A DNA stretch of 20,261 nucleotides from the NCBI GenBank assembly GCA_010014835.2, contig JAAAKB020000009.1, forward strand, positions 1,362,211 to 1,382,471. The letters run 5' to 3'. The notes under the pieces were generated by a model. It was given only the letters and a program-made list of their open reading frames with translations. It was not told the origin of the DNA and searched no databases. Position numbers and translations under genes: made by a program. This DNA is from Apostichopus leukothele. Taxonomy: Eukaryota; Echinodermata; Holothuroidea; Aspidochirotida; Stichopodidae. Below are positions 9,895 through 20,095 of the stretch, one piece after another (position 1 is the stretch's first letter; every line of letters begins with the position of its first letter).

Positions 9895-12800
9895 GTATTT
9901 CCAGGACCTGAGGCAACTGTTAGTGCAAAGTGGTCCCTGGTTACAAACAAGAAAATAACAGAAAAATTAGAGCTTCTGGCATATCTTATCAGGGATCTAA
10001 GAGGGCTGCTTGACAAGCCGTGGCTTATATTGCGCCTGGCCCGTTTAAATTTTCACCCTTTTGTGTAACTTCAAATGTTGAAGAGAGAGCTGCATGTAGA
10101 AACTGAGCAAAAATTTCACTAGAGAGCAAAGATTGTGTTTCCTTTCCTTCAGGAATAGAGTAAATTTTACCTTTAGACAATAATCTTGAAGAATGGAATG
10201 TTAATAATCCATTAACTGCGAAAGTATATCTAGCGATTACAGCATAAATATAAAACTTCGATATGTGAAGATCATGACCGTGTCTGCAACAACGACGACT
10301 GCAGAGAAACCGTCAGACACATGTAAAACCGATTCAAGACAATGTCAGTAATAGGTAAGCTTCATAATTGTGATCAGGTGAAGGGAATGAGTGCAAGGTG
10401 ACTATATTCTTCTGAAGGTGTACTTCCTGGTGCGTACAGTAAGTGAAAATCAGGTTTCTTAAATATATCAAACAATTTCCGATAAGCCTCATTTCACAAC
10501 CACTATATGTACACCACATTGCAAGTTTTTTTTTTATCTAGAACCCTTCACTTAGACAAAGTATTCACATTAAAGAGAGGGTGCTGTCATAATCCCTAAT
10601 TCCAAAAAACTTGACAAGCTAGTTGCTATGAGTTTTAGTAACATGGAGGTACCATGAGTTTGGACAATAGTAGTATTTGTCTGTTCGTAATAATTGATAA
10701 ATAGATCCAGAGTTACAAGTAAGACAAATTGTTTTGAACACATTTTCTTGTTTTTATTTTTAACATGTTTTTCATCCCACGAAACTGTATGCTAGGTTAA
10801 GTAAAGAGCTTTGCACGGCATAGTGTAATGTTAATTCATAAATCTGTAAACGGTACAGATCACACACAATATGACCGATGTGACGGCATCCCCTCTGTTA
10901 AAGCGCTGGAAAACAACTAAACTACTGAACCCAAAAAAAATCAAAATGCATTTGAGAATGAGCTGTGAATATCTCAGCATTCTCCAGAGGTAGTGTTTCT
11001 TTATTTTTTTAAATATCAGACAATGTAAGTGAATTGGGGAAACATTTCACTTACCCCTTACAACCTTCCCTATTCTACCTCTCTACAAAGTAGAGAAAAC
11101 TTGTCTAAGCATAGCCCTACACATTAACTAAAACTTTTACTTCCTTATTCTGTGCAAGAGTGCAAAGGATGTTAGAAGTGATTATTTTTCAAATTATGCT
11201 TACAATCTACTTTGTAGGAAGTTTAAAATCCTGTCAGATACTATTGATTATTCTAAGTTGGTCTTTTGAGACAGTTTACTGGTTCAATCATTTGAAAGTT
11301 TCATGACCAAATCTAGTGAGATTTTTTTTTTTATCTCAGCTCAAAATTCCTGTGGCAAAAAAAGAAGCCAACTATTTAATTCTTTAAAATAAAATTATTT
11401 CCATTTTGCTAAATTTATGCTATTTTCCGTACTGAAGTTTCCTATTTTGAATAGACCGTATCCTTTATAAATCTGAACTTCTGAAGTCAAAAACCTGTAA
11501 TCATTGTAATGGTGAAGGTATGCATTAGTTTATTCTTTCTCAATACTTTTTCAGTTTATTCCAGCTATTTTCATCTGCATACAGAATGTGAAGTTTTTTT
11601 TGCATTTCATGAATATCAGGTGATACAATACAGTACTTTTACATTCTGGATATACAGAGAGAATGTTGAAATAAATTCTGAGATAAATTTACAAATTTTA
11701 AACAAAAAAACTGGATTAACTTTACACCGTTGGAATGTAATTCTCAAAACCATCTCTCTCCATAGGAGTTGGTATTCTGCCCACCAATCAAACAGATCGT
11801 CTTTTGACAGCACAGTTCGTTGAAGATGAAACTGGTAGAAATCAGGGAGGCGGGGAGGTGATGAAAACTCAGCCAGGCCCTTTGACTTCAGTAGTCAAAT
11901 GAGAATAACGACTTCAACAGCATCTGCTGGAGAATAACGAAACCTGAAAAGTTGGAACTTGTTAATACAGGAAGGGGTGGGTCCATTAACACAGACTGCT
12001 TTGATGACTGTCAAATCAGGCGAGGGCAACGTTTCTGCACCAAAAGAGAAAAACAGGGTGGGGGAAAGACGATAGGGAATACTGAAATGCCTCTTCTGCT
12101 TTTGTCTTCTATTTGTCTGCCTCATACTGTAGAAAACAGCACAGGAGAGACTGGGTAAGGATGGTTCTCTATGGTCCTGACAGTCAGAATGGTGGGATGA
12201 TTTGATTTTAATCTCTCAAAAGAAATTATTACCCATGCAGCGATCGGTAAACTCGTATGAGTTGTAGCTTCATTGTGACTGGTTCTAACATTTTCCCCAC
12301 AATCAAATTGAGGAATGCTTGCTGTGAAATGGAAACTTCTATGCTCATGTACTAGGTTGTACTTTAACTTTACACGGCCAGTAAGGTGAAACGAGGATTA
12401 AGAGATCCTCTTATATAAACAGTTCGAAACAAGATTTATACCCTTATACCACCTAAAACAAGGTAAAGGTTGTAAAGAGAATACAGTTGATGTGTTAGGT
12501 TCTGCAAGAAGTGGAAAGAAAAGGATACTAGGAATTTCTGCAGTGTGCATCTTACATATATACGACTGGAGCTGTGCTAATGCTGATAAACTGTACAAAA
12601 CACAGTTTGCAATTTTCTGGTAGCTTGACATTAATCTGGTGAATGCAGATTAGAAAAGTTATCAGACCAGCAAAAGCTAAGATATCGGTAAACCAGAAAT
12701 AAGAAGCTAAATATCTCGAGTCTTTTAATATCATCTGTATCGTTCCAAACGACACTAAAAAGGGCCACAAACATTCACCTACTCTACGTCTACTGTTGAA

Positions 12801-13131
12801 ATGTTTCACTTCATACCTCATCTTTTGTCCTAGCTACAGCTACCCTAGTACTCCAATTTAACCCCCTTAATATCTGGCAGTTATGTGAAGCCGTAGAACC
12901 CCCAGGAAACATACAGTTGTGTCGTACACCTATCTAGCAACCTTCAGCATGCTAAAACCAGTGGTTGATACAAACGATCATAAAACGGAACAAATTAAAA
13001 CACTTCTGTGAAAACAAGGAACTGTTTCAAGAGAGGCAGCTACCACAATTGTTAAGCAGCAGTCTACATTTCTTTGCTCTTTATATTTACGGTTTACGAC
13101 GCATCCCAAAATAAAATGATGTCAACTGACC

Positions 13132-16100
13132 TTAATTGGAGTCATTGGTTTCACTCGATTCGGATTCCGAGTCACTGTCGTCCGAGTCGGTCACTTCTTG
13201 ACCTTTCCTGCCTTTCTTCTTCTTCAGACGTAGAACCAGTTTGATTGGTGGTTGGCCCGGTTTCTGTTTTTGAGCCATGAGCTTCTTCAGTTTCTTCTTG
13301 TGCAGTTTCTTCTCGTGTTGTTGTCTTTGGACAGGTTGGATGAACCTCTCCAGGCAGAATCGACACTGCAACGGCTTCTCTCCGGTGTGGATGCAGGAGT
13401 GGCGCTTCAGATACTGCGTACGGGCGAACGCTTTGCCGCAGTACGTGCAGACGTGGGGCCGTTCACCGGTGTGGATGCGCTCGTGTAGACGGAGCTGGAC
13501 TCCTTGAATGAAGGACTTGTCGCAAAATTGGCATTTGTATGGCTTTTCACCGGTGTGGATCCGCTCGTGGCGTTTCATGTGACTAGATGTATCGAAGGCT
13601 TTACCGCAGTACGAGCACTGTAGCTCCGGTTTGCCCTTGTGGCGACCCTCGTGGATGGTCAACTGGTTCTTGTTTCTGAAAACTTCATTGCATTCCTTAC
13701 ATTTGAATGTTTTGACATTGCTGTGAATCTTCATGTGGGCCTTGATCTTTTTCTTGCTCTTATGTTTGACTTTGCAAATTGGACACTGATACTTTTGACC
13801 TTTATCGGTTTTGGTTGGTTTGGTTTTCTTCTTGGTCTTCTTAGTCTTGGGTGGAGCTCTGGATAAGGGCGGCGGCGGCCCGTGGCTGTGCCGCTGTTTA
13901 TGCACCCGTAATTGCACGGCCTGAATGAAACCCTCTCCGCAATAGTCACACTTGTGTGGTCGTTCACCTGTGTGGATCATGACGTGCCTACGGAGGTGAC
14001 TACTGGAGGAGAAAGTCTTGTTACAGAAGTCACAGACGTAACCTTTTGTGTTGTAATGTACCAGCAAATGATCTCTCAGCTCCTTCATCTTTTCAAACAG
14101 TTTTTGACAGACGTGGCACTGGTACTTTTGTCTGCCGCTCTCTCCCGACGACGACGGCTCCTTCTTTATTCTTTTCCTGCTCTGAGGGGAGCTGCTGACG
14201 TTCTTATGTTTGGTGCCACGCTTTTTGGACCTCTTCTTCTGCCTCTTGAGTTCTTGCGAGTACGTTTGAAGTCGGTGACTGGAGGGTAGATTGCCTTGCT
14301 GCTGCTGCATCAGCGAAGACGCCAGTCCTTGCATGGGTATGTAAGCCTTCTCCCCCTCTAAAGACTGACCCCCGTACAGGTCGTTCAACGCCCCGGAACT
14401 GTTCACAACTATTTGGTCGCCTTCGACTATTTCCAGAATGACCTCTTCTTGAACCATAGGGATCAGCTCCTCGCTGATCTGTTGCGAATCGATGACGACT
14501 TCCTGATTATTCCCTATCTCCATCGGAACGGACACAAAGTTAGAACCTGGCACCGCCTTCAGCACCTGCCCCTGACTGGTAACTACTACTTCCGTGGTAG
14601 TCTGCACTGGCCCTGTGGTCTCAAGGATTGGTTCTGCTACCAGTTCATGGCCCTCTGATGCCACTTGCTGTATAGTGAGCTGTACCTCTTGCAGGGAGTC
14701 CTTCTCAATCTCAGTCTCAACCTCCTCCTCCTCCACTTCTTCAACCTCCTGCAACTGTGGTTCCTCCTTCTTTTCTACATCTACATCAGCACTCTCTTCA
14801 TCCACAACTACTTCCTTCTCTGGGACATCTTCTATGGCTTCTTCAATCGTGCTTGGCTCGGCAGTGGTTGCATCTTCCTTCCCAGTTTCCTCTGTTGCAC
14901 CTTCCTCATCTGGGCCGCCATCCTGATTTTCTAACCTCATAGCACATTCGCTAAGTAACTGCATCCCGTGAAGCATCTCGTTCTTGCCCTTCTTACCCTT
15001 TTGCTTTCCGTCCGGGGTCGACTTCCCTGTTGAACCATCGTCTATCTTTTTGGCTTCTTTTTTAGGTTCAAGTGATTCAACGTTCACCAGCAAAGATTCT
15101 GGTGTATCCTTTTCTCCTTCCCCTTTACCTGTCTTGGCTTGACCAGAAACACCAGCCTTTGTGGAAACGGTCACTGAGGGAGTAATTACATAACCTTGCG
15201 TGACAGAAACATCATCAACAGAGGTGAGAATGGCAGCTCCACCTTGGACCAATGACAAACCCTCCTGGTTACTTATGTCGTCACCGTCGGTACCGTCCAT
15301 AAAGTTCGGGACGTCCATCTGCCCATTGCCCTCTGACCCTGCAGTCCCATGAGAAATGCTCACGATCCTTGGTTTATCCATCAATATCTTGCTTGGCATT
15401 CCTGATGATTTATCTCTCTTAGAAGGTGCCAAGATCAAAGGCGCAAATTTGGCCATATTCACCTCATCACTTCCTTTAGATGACTCATCTGCCTTGCTGG
15501 TACCTTCGACAGCCTCTTCGAGGCAGGATCCATCAATGACCTTGTCCTCTTCCGAGGAGGGCAAGTCTGTGTTCTCTTGGGTAATGACCTCTGTGGAAGT
15601 CACTGTCTGTTGTATCAGTTGAACCTCATTGGTCTCCATTGGAATATCATCTGGACCGGTATTTTCGTCCTCCGTAGCCAATATCTGCGGTGGTACCATG
15701 TCATCGAGAGGCTGGTCGTTCCTGGCACACGTCGTGATACCACTGACGCCACTTATACTTGACTCGCTGTGAACCACAGTCTTGTTTCCGACAATGCCAG
15801 AGATGGAGTCCTTTGGGTCCATTTCTGGGACCGCCTGAATCGAATCCTCCATCTTCACCGTTTTGATTTCTTCAATCGTGTTTAAAATTGTGGCTTGTAT
15901 TTCCTGAGGGAGAGTTTGCACTTCTCCAATTACAATCTGTTGCTTCCCTTGTTCTCCCTGTAACACAATTTTATGCTGGATCCCTTCCTCCATGCCCACT
16001 GCGGATGATGATGTCTGAGTTACGTATTGTATCTGTGGGACCGAGCTCGCTGATGTGTATACGACGGCCACCTCCTGACTCCCTCCGGTAGTCTGGAGTT

Positions 16101-16341
16101 CAGCGATTTGTATATCACCTTGGCTGACCACGTTTTGAGAGACGAGGATGCCCTCACTTGTGGATACGTTCATGGGTACGTCTTCATCAGTGGTACTGTC
16201 CTTGAGAGTGACTGTTATCCCATCAGAGGTGCTATCGAGTTCATCTTCCTCCTGCTTACTACTGTCCATTACAACCACCTCATAGAACTGAGGGTTGTCG
16301 ACACCTGAATTGGTCTGCTCAATTAGCTTCTGTTCTTCCAT
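13132..16341 (-). CDS. Nine-finger C2H2 zinc-finger protein (1069 aa), likely nuclear DNA-binding transcription regulator
   Basis: Seen: one open frame from ATG (16341) to TAA (13132). An in-frame TGA at 16378-16380 lies just upstream, so this ATG is the first usable start in the exon. Residues 1-690 have low complexity, rich in Q, V, T, S and acid, with a strongly acidic stretch at about 475-550 and QQQQ at 679-682. Basic clusters at 699-713 and 722-727 look like nuclear localisation signals. Nine C2H2 fingers start at about residues 740, 768, 796, 851, 879, 907, 935, 963 and 991. TGERP/TGEKP linkers join fingers 2-3, 6-7, 7-8 and 8-9. A 32-residue Pro/Lys linker (819-850) splits the array 3+6. 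Finger 4 has His where the core Phe is expected, and finger 9 ends H-X4-H. The tail is basic (1015-1047), then acidic and Ser-rich (1051-1069, CK2-like). VKME (162-165) and IKKE (725-728) fit the SUMO consensus. Known: arrays with TGEKP linkers usually bind DNA. Inferred: a transcription regulator. I see no KRAB, BTB, SCAN or ZAD domain and cannot name an orthologue. Confidence 0.95.
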   Translation of the reverse strand: MEEQKLIEQTNSGVDNPQFYEVVVMDSSKQEEDELDSTSDGITVTLKDSTTDEDVPMNVSTSEGILVSQNVVSQGDIQIAELQTTGGSQEVAVVYTSASSVPQIQYVTQTSSSAVGMEEGIQHKIVLQGEQGKQQIVIGEVQTLPQEIQATILNTIEEIKTVKMEDSIQAVPEMDPKDSISGIVGNKTVVHSESSISGVSGITTCARNDQPLDDMVPPQILATEDENTGPDDIPMETNEVQLIQQTVTSTEVITQENTDLPSSEEDKVIDGSCLEEAVEGTSKADESSKGSDEVNMAKFAPLILAPSKRDKSSGMPSKILMDKPRIVSISHGTAGSEGNGQMDVPNFMDGTDGDDISNQEGLSLVQGGAAILTSVDDVSVTQGYVITPSVTVSTKAGVSGQAKTGKGEGEKDTPESLLVNVESLEPKKEAKKIDDGSTGKSTPDGKQKGKKGKNEMLHGMQLLSECAMRLENQDGGPDEEGATEETGKEDATTAEPSTIEEAIEDVPEKEVVVDEESADVDVEKKEEPQLQEVEEVEEEEVETEIEKDSLQEVQLTIQQVASEGHELVAEPILETTGPVQTTTEVVVTSQGQVLKAVPGSNFVSVPMEIGNNQEVVIDSQQISEELIPMVQEEVILEIVEGDQIVVNSSGALNDLYGGQSLEGEKAYIPMQGLASSLMQQQQGNLPSSHRLQTYSQELKRQKKRSKKRGTKHKNVSSSPQSRKRIKKEPSSSGESGRQKYQCHVCQKLFEKMKELRDHLLVHYNTKGYVCDFCNKTFSSSSHLRRHVMIHTGERPHKCDYCGEGFIQAVQLRVHKQRHSHGPPPPLSRAPPKTKKTKKKTKPTKTDKGQKYQCPICKVKHKSKKKIKAHMKIHSNVKTFKCKECNEVFRNKNQLTIHEGRHKGKPELQCSYCGKAFDTSSHMKRHERIHTGEKPYKCQFCDKSFIQGVQLRLHERIHTGERPHVCTYCGKAFARTQYLKRHSCIHTGEKPLQCRFCLERFIQPVQRQQHEKKLHKKKLKKLMAQKQKPGQPPIKLVLRLKKKKGRKGQEVTDSDDSDSESESSETNDSN

Positions 16342-16434
16342 ATTGCTTTTTCCTTTCAGGTCGGCTTCAGGACCATTTCATAGCACAGACAGCTACAGTA
16401 GCACTCTTCACCAATGTACGGAGAGCAGTCTGTT
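16342..16434 (-). other. 5' UTR part of the zinc-finger coding exon, with two short uORFs
   Basis: This is the leader between the predicted splice acceptor and the ATG at 16341. Two upstream ATGs lie here, both out of frame with the main start. The first (16381-16379) encodes MKWS and stops at 16367. The second (16376-16374) encodes MVLKPT and stops at 16356, 14 nt before the main ATG. The two overlap in different frames. Short uORFs that end before the main start usually lower translation and allow reinitiation; their effect here is inferred. The in-frame TGA at 16378-16380 rules out N-terminal extension within this exon. Confidence 0.7.
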
Positions 16435-16461
16435 CTGAAAAATTAAATGGGAAAGAAAATG
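16435..16461 (-). other. Splice acceptor with polypyrimidine tract (5' UTR intron)
   Basis: Read on the minus strand, this holds a T/C-rich run (TTTTCTTTCCC, then TTTAATTTTTCAG) ending in AG at 16436-16435. That places the first exon base at 16434. It is a strong match to a metazoan 3' splice site and explains why the coding exon begins with non-coding leader. The intron would extend rightward to one of the GTAAG donors listed for 18.5-19.4 kb. Confidence 0.65.
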
Positions 16462-18337
16462 ATGAAGAGCTGCTATTCAGTATTCACTCTTCTCTCCAAC
16501 TACTGTATTACAAACAAAAAAGTAGAACACCTACTTCCCTGGTACCAATGATACAGAGGCTCATACAGCCTTTATATTGACAATATAAGCACAATATCAT
16601 GCAAAATTCAAGTACTTAACAATTAACAAGTATATATATATGAAGTATAATTACATTTTAAATTGCAACTTGGAAATTTAAACAACAATTGACCAATTTT
16701 TTTTTTATAACCAGGAGCCTGTAGTAATATGGGCTTACTATATATGGGGGAGTTTTTCGTTAGGTGTGACAACTGGAGTTGGAACGAAAACTAGAAATTG
16801 AAAATATGTGCATTTGCGGAGTTGCAGTATAATATTAATACTTGCGTCTGTATTTTAATTGGCTAAACAGTACTACAGAGCACTACTTGACAAGCTTATT
16901 AACTACAGTATGGTGTTATAGCAATCCCACACTGTAACCAGTCAGAAGCTACTGTACTGTACTGCACCTTGCATAATGTGCAAAGGGGAACTTTCATGTG
17001 ATACAAGAGAGTTCACTGGTACAGGTTTCCTTGGTTGATGTACTAGATGATGTGTGCGTTAAAGAATGATTTTTATGTAGGCTGCATGCAAAATAGTTCA
17101 AGTGAAGAAACTAACACCTAGGAGATATTTGTTTCTTAGACAGGAGTAGGGAGGGAGACCAGGTGGGTGCAATCGGCTTATTTTTATGGGGAGACTCAAA
17201 ACTGATGTTTCCACTCAAAGGAAATCCACATAACAGTGAGGATGAATTTATCCCAGATCTTCATACAAACTTCCATTCAAAACAACGTAATTTCATGTGG
17301 GTCATTCTGTGTCAAATAATGGGTGGCTGTTTCTGGACCCTCTCCAAAAATTACTACTAAGAAATAAGCTTACTGTAAAAATTTCAGTTACATTGCTTCA
17401 AAATTGTCTGATTTATGACTATTTGAAATTTTGCAATTTGGTAGCCATATCTTTTGGCATTTTTTTAAATCTCTTTAGGTCCTATTTCTCAGCAATTAAA
17501 CATCTCACTACACTTCTATTACAGAAAACTAAAGAGCCTCCCCCTCAAAAAGAGTAATTAAATATTTAGGATATTCTAACATTGTATTGTGGAATGCCAA
17601 ACTATTCGATTTTTGTATTTTTCGCTAAATATTTGAAATTTTGGTTATTAATTACCCCAAGAATATTGCTTCCAGTAACTTGAGCTTCTTAAAGGTAAAT
17701 ATCCAGACCAATGAAAACACAAGTTATTGTGACAATGACTGCCTGTGTTATACTTTTAACTTATGCAACTTTGGAGTTCAGTATGATAAAGGGTTTTTGT
17801 TGCTAAATTATCACCAACATAGCCATGCAAGAGCTATGAAATTCTTGTACTCTAATTGTAAGTATCAAGTTCTTATTATATACCACAATTTAGGGCTCCA
17901 ACATTTTCCATAATTAATTTATGAGGTTGTAAAGTTGCTCCGATGTGATAAAAGAGGTCGTTTTTGACAGCTAAAAAGCCAACATGTGTCATCTTGAAAA
18001 GTTCTGATTATTTTTTCTAAAAGAGATCTAGTACCATCCTGTGTGTACACAAATGTTAAAGAGGGTACTATGCCTAAATTTTGAATTAAAATCCTTAATG
18101 TTTGAGATTTTAACTGCATGTATTAGCCTGTTTTACCTATACACAGGCTTTTTGAGCCCTGGTATTGTACTTCAAGGTCATTCATTTTAGTAATATACAT
18201 GTTTCAAGGTTATTATAGATATACTTTATACATACTTATAATTGAAAGGCATTTATATTGTAACATGTATGGATGTCATCAATACATTATTATTACATAA
18301 TACATGTTGTATATTACAGTAGTTTGACTTTGAGGGA
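16462..18337 (-). other. Presumed 5' UTR intron of the zinc-finger gene, no gene recognised
   Basis: AT-rich sequence between the acceptor at 16435 and the motif-rich zone beginning near 18338. Short open frames of 65-90 codons occur on the plus strand (17163-17913), but they show no recognisable domain and no compositional signal of coding. The stretch around 17297-17345 may belong to a dispersed repeat, but I cannot confirm that without a repeat library. No RNA gene was seen. Confidence 0.4.
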
Positions 18338-19539
18338 TAGCCTATGTGTTTTCCTTTTAACTTCAGGACTATGCAAAGAGATATTGTTAAGTTGAGCTTA
18401 ATGGTATATAGGCTATAGCCTACCTATTATTACTGCTACTACTAGAAACCTTCCCTGAAACAGACATTGACTGAGTTAGGCTAAGCCTAGGCCTACAGTA
18501 ATTGACATTCTGTACAATGCCTTAGTCAGTCCTTACCTCACATTTACAGGCATGACATGGATCAAGCCATCAAATCAAATACCGTTTATTCAAGTCAATT
18601 TCATACAAAATTAGTGTCTGTTAGAACTGTTAATGTTGTTATTTGTGAGGCGCATCGGCTATATGCCTAGCCTAAATCGCGCCCGAATTAGATGACTTTG
18701 GCCTTGCTACACAACATAGCCTATTCGACCTGGTATTGAATTTTACTTGTTAGGCCATTAACAACTTCTGTTACACCACAGCTTTAAAGCAACAATTCCG
18801 ACCTTACCACATATTGTTTCAGAATAATTCCTAAGAGACCTTTAGCTAAGCAAAAAAACGATCAAAACTGTCCTTACCGTCTGCTACGAACACCGTTAGT
18901 TAGAGTTGCATGTTCTAACACTGTATTACTATTGCTGTCATAACACTACAGTACACAGTGTACTGCATGCAGTGCACAGTTACTACACTGCTACAGTCAT
19001 TATGTTAGGATGTGCTTATTTGCATATGGACTAGTAATGGCCGCCATAGAAATTTAGGACCTAACGTTAGCCTAGGGTCAATTGTTACTAACATTTTACT
19101 CGTTAGGACACTGTAGCCTAAATTAGTAATATGAATTTGTCCTCGGCAATCACCTTTATAAATCTCTCAATTGAAAATTGCCACCGATGACAGTGATTAA
19201 CTTCAATTTATGTTCCAAAAAATGGATTCTGTTTCATCGACAAGAACGTCATTCGTCAGACTTGAACAATACCCTTCCGGCAGTACGATTCTGCGCGGCA
19301 AACGCTGATTGTATGACATTACTGGCCTAAGCCGGCCTAGCTTAAAGTTAGGCTTTCTATTAGGGCCTCTAAATTCATAGATTTGATAAAAATATATTGC
19401 ACTTACCACCCTTAAGCTTTCAAAAGAATTTTTAGCAACGTCTTGAGATATTTTTCGTGAAATTATGTTCCAAACACACACATGTGTGGACTAAAATGGA
19501 ATGTGTCGTCTGTAAAAAATCTGCTGAAAGTGGCTAGGC
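18338..19539 (-). promoter_or_regulatory. Motif-dense zone, presumed promoter and 5' non-coding exon region of the zinc-finger gene
   Basis: TAGCCTA/TAGGC words cluster here: 18338-18344, 18409-18422 (a perfect 14-bp palindrome), 18476-18495, 18665-18674, 18717-18723, 18751-18756, 19067-19076, 19114-19120, 19324-19353 and 19532-19539. An octamer ATTTGCAT lies at 19018-19025, and a GCCGCCAT (YY1-like) word lies near 19040. Minus-strand donor-like sites that could pair with the acceptor at 16435 are AG|GTAAGG (exon end 18537), GTG|GTAAGG (18808), ACG|GTAAGG (18878) and GTG|GTAAGTG (19407). Which one is used, and where transcription starts, cannot be decided by eye. The promoter assignment is inferred from position upstream of the coding exon and from motif density. 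Confidence 0.35.
18949..18973. repeat. Overlapping perfect palindromes
   Basis: CAGTACAC and GTGTACTG are 8-bp arms around a single A (18949-18965). They overlap ACTGCATGCAGT, a perfect 12-bp palindrome (18962-18973). The site lies inside the presumed promoter zone and could form alternative hairpins or bind dimeric factors. Function is unknown. Confidence 0.75.
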
Positions 19540-19963
19540 TTCGTGACCTATGCACTGCATTATAATATAAGCGCTAAAAGGCTATCAGACCAGCAACACA
19601 ATGTCATGAATAAAATTAAAATGTGGATGGCGCCAAGTTAAAATTGACTACGTAAAGTGATATATGCGTGTAATGTGCTTTTCATACTTGTAAAACAGTA
19701 CAGGTAAAGCATTGAGTTGGAAACAATATCCAGCTCGAATATATGAAACCAATCAATTAATGTTGCAATTTTGTTCATAAAGCTTTCAACAGACCTTTTA
19801 GGATCGTAACCTCAGGTCCGCTAAGTTATATTTGCATACACAAAGGCTCCACCCACCGTACCTCTCTCTACTCCTTGCATTATCGAAATTTCGTTGTGTT
19901 ATTGAAAATTCCTCATGTTTATTTTTTTTTTATGTGAAACTACATTGGGGTAGACGCTTGGGA
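19540..19963. other. Non-coding, nothing recognised
   Basis: AT-rich sequence between the motif-dense zone and the terminal repeats. A T-run (about 19922-19931) precedes the G-rich start of the next repeat fragment. Confidence 0.45.
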
Positions 19964-20046
19964 GGGGGGGGGGGTATTCCTGCACCCGGTCCGGCCACTT
20001 TGAAAAGCTCTAGGGCGCCCGTCCCTTATTGTCCCTATGCCTCTGG
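19964..20046 (-). repeat. Dispersed-repeat fragment, minus orientation
   Basis: Read on the minus strand, it begins CCAGAGGCATAG (20046-20035), a diverged form of the CCAGTGGCGKAGC start. It then passes GGGACGGGCGCCC and a GC-rich stretch and ends in a run of 11 C (19974-19964). It lies head-to-head with the copy at 20096, with a 49-bp spacer. Confidence 0.4.
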
Positions 20047-20095
20047 TATAACTGACATTGACGATCTACTAACTGAACGGGGATATAGATCAAGA

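Larger units (their letters stand above)
7122..13131 (-). other. AT-rich non-coding region downstream of the zinc-finger stop, possible long 3' UTR
   Basis: About 6 kb with no recognisable gene; its open frames are all short and featureless. On the minus strand, AATAAA signals (TTTATT on plus) lie at 11555-11560, 11529-11534, 11000-11005, 10753-10758, 9188-9193, 7205-7210 and 7122-7127, and ATTAAA lies at 12724-12729. The real 3' end could be at any of these. Pumilio-type UGUANAUA words on the minus strand lie at about 10503-10510, 9696-9703, 7275-7282 and 7173-7180. That would fit a long 3' UTR, but AT-rich sequence also makes such words by chance. Simple repeats in the region are listed separately. 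Confidence 0.3.

Noticed and set aside
9883-10068. 61-codon plus-strand frame with a plausible-looking composition
   Set aside because: Too short, no recognised family, and it overlaps the putative diverged repeat.
10628-10661. A third CATGGAGG...CCATG palindrome with an ATGAGTTT direct repeat nearby
   Set aside because: The arms are only 5 bp and the direct repeats do not abut the palindrome, so it does not match the two precise sites at 442 and 4862. It may be a decayed relative.
13252-16308. Many plus-strand and second-frame minus-strand open frames across the zinc-finger exon
   Set aside because: They are frame shadows of the 1069-codon gene, rich in the residues expected from antisense zinc-finger and acidic-repeat codons.
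17163-17913. Three plus-strand frames of 65-90 codons in the presumed intron
   Set aside because: No domain or signal, and the region is AT-rich with long T runs. I could not confirm a transposon relationship.
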